A stretch of 5,696 nucleotides of DNA from Zymomonas sp. (lineage in GTDB: Bacteria; Pseudomonadota; Alphaproteobacteria; Sphingomonadales; Sphingomonadaceae), in assembly GCA_027489105.1 (NCBI GenBank), contig JAIYAJ010000310.1, positions 1 to 5,696 on the forward strand, written 5' to 3'. The position numbers and the translations under genes are program-made. Positions 4,868 through 5,696 of the stretch are shown here, piece after piece; position 1 is the stretch's first letter, and every line of letters starts with the position of its first letter. The notes beneath the pieces were generated by a model. That model ran no database searches. It was given only the letters and a program-made list of their open reading frames with translations, and had not been told where the DNA came from.

Positions 4868-5696
4868 TCAGGCCGCACTGACGAAGCGCATGGCCTGGTT
4901 GTCGGCCCATGTGCGATAGGCCTTGTCGTATTTCGGGCTGTCGGTCATGTAACGCGGGTCTGCGACAAGCTTGCGCGCTTCGGCGGCATTCTGCGGCTCC
5001 GCTCCAAAACCGGCAGCTCCCGCGCCGCTGGCGGGCGCGACCGCGAAGCCCGGCGTGATCGAGGCCTGCAACAGGGCGATGATTTCCGAGCCGCCTTTTG
5101 AGGCCGTCAGCATGTCCAGCGCGTCGATGGCCTGCACGGACATCTTGCCTTGCGCCTTGACGTTGTCGATCCAGGCATAGTTGCCGGTCTTGATCTGCTC
5201 GTTGGTTTCGGGCTGCCAGCCGCCACCGAACTCCTTCTGGCCAGCGGCAAGTGTCTCCGTCATCTTGGACATGAAGTTCTGGTACTGCTTGTCGGTCATG
5301 CCGCTGGCCAGCGCCGCCTGCTTGGCAGCATTGATCATCGGGTCTTTGGCCTGATCACCGACGACAGTGACAAACTGCTCAGGCGGTGTCCACTTGTAGC
5401 CGTCTGCCGTTTCGACCTTGGCCCCGCGCTCCGAGTTAGCGCGGATCATCGGATCAAGCGCGCCCCAGAGCTTGGCAATGGCTTCGTTCGGGTCTTTGCC
5501 GCGCAGATGCTCCGGCACTGCATCAGGGTATGCGAACGCCGGGGCTTGCGGCGTCGCTGCCGCCGCCGTTGCTGCCGGGTCCGCCTGCGTCGTCTGGGCC
5601 GCCGCTGCCGTCTGCGTCTGCGAAGCCGAAGCGGAGGCCGCTGCCGCCGTTGCCACCGGGTCCGCCTGCGTCGTCTGGGCCGCCGCCGTTGTGTCG
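4868..5696 (-). CDS. Capsid assembly scaffold protein (5' end beyond the window)
   Basis: 275 codons are visible before the TGA at 4868-4870. The frame stays open to the edge, so the true start is probably upstream. A GTG at 5656 is an unlikely start because it lies inside a repeat whose other copy encodes the same peptide with GCA at that place. The N-terminal ~50 visible residues are low-complexity Ala/Gln/Thr with a 27-residue repeat. The body starts at VPEHLRGKDPNEAIAKLW (~60-77), continues with DGYKWTPPEQF (~98-108) and an AKDPMINAAKQAALASGMTDKQYQNF helical segment (~116-141), then a WQPETNEQIK region, a Gly/Ala linker, and a charged C-terminal helix (ARKLVADPRY to MRFVSAA). Such helical, acidic proteins with an Ala-rich front and charged tail are typical T7 gp9-like scaffolds, and the capsid gene follows directly. 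The C-terminal helix is the likely coat-binding part. Confidence 0.8.
   Translation of the reverse strand, partial: DTTAAAQTTQADPVATAAAASASASQTQTAAAAQTTQADPAATAAAATPQAPAFAYPDAVPEHLRGKDPNEAIAKLWGALDPMIRANSERGAKVETADGYKWTPPEQFVTVVGDQAKDPMINAAKQAALASGMTDKQYQNFMSKMTETLAAGQKEFGGGWQPETNEQIKTGNYAWIDNVKAQGKMSVQAIDALDMLTASKGGSEIIALLQASITPGFAVAPASGAGAAGFGAEPQNAAEARKLVADPRYMTDSPKYDKAYRTWADNQAMRFVSAA
5562..5686. repeat. Direct repeat in the scaffold N-terminal coding region (81-nt period)
   Basis: Positions 5562-5605 and 5643-5686 are 44-nt copies that differ at two adjacent bases, with 31 consecutive identical bases (5575-5605 and 5656-5686). The 81-nt period is 27 codons, so the repeat keeps frame and encodes the peptide AAAQTTQADP..AT twice, spaced by an Ala/Ser/Gln linker. 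One of the differences turns a GCA codon into the GTG at 5656. Confidence 0.85.

Noticed and set aside
4642..4878. 78-aa minus-strand frame covering the scaffold-capsid gap
   Set aside because: It would translate through the 13-bp stem-loop and overlaps the start of the capsid gene; its composition is Arg/Ser-rich and there is no ribosome binding site.
5562..5686. Possible CRISPR-like or iteron repeat
   Set aside because: There are only two copies, in frame within an Ala-rich coding region with a codon-multiple period; a protein-level duplication explains it.

Overview
The window is a high-GC stretch of phage or prophage DNA. Every gene I can support lies on the minus strand, so transcription runs from position 5696 towards 1. 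In that direction the order is scaffold (5' end cut by the window edge), major capsid protein, a small beta-rich protein, a tail tubular A / T7 gp11-like adaptor, a tail tubular B / T7 gp12-like nozzle protein, and the start of a small T7 gp14-like internal virion protein. T7-type podoviruses use the same order (scaffold, capsid, gp11, gp12, internal core proteins). The window is therefore the core of the virion module of a short-tailed phage. Base composition, and a general resemblance of the scaffold, gp12-like and gp14-like proteins to those of alphaproteobacterial phages, suggest an alphaproteobacterial host. That is inference, and nothing here tells a lytic phage from a prophage.

Head block (about 3468-5696). 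An Ala/Gln/Thr-rich, internally repeated N-terminus leads into the scaffold, which ends at 4868. A 149-nt gap with a perfect 13-bp stem-loop separates it from the 299-aa capsid gene (3819-4718). A 10-bp GC-rich hairpin follows the capsid stop codon. Next come a 95-aa gene (3468-3755) and a 111-nt gap holding the clearest regulatory element of the window: an intrinsic terminator with a 12-bp outer stem, a 5-bp inner stem and a T tract (3378-3432).

Tail block (1-3356). The gp11-like gene starts with GTG about 20 nt after the terminator T tract. The gp12-like gene follows after 2 nt, and the gp14-like gene 15 nt after that. This tight packing contrasts with the hairpin-separated head genes. It suggests that scaffold, capsid and tail levels are set by partial termination or RNA processing, with tail genes reached by read-through or antitermination.

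How the products should work together, from known podovirus biology: scaffold and capsid build the procapsid; the small protein may decorate or stabilise the head; the gp11-like ring joins the portal to the gp12-like nozzle; the gp14-like protein is packed in the head and ejected at infection to help form the DNA channel through the envelope. The portal gene should lie just beyond 5696, and the larger internal or ejection proteins just beyond position 1. I saw no RNA gene, insertion sequence, CRISPR array or credible plus-strand gene, and no system outside a virion module.
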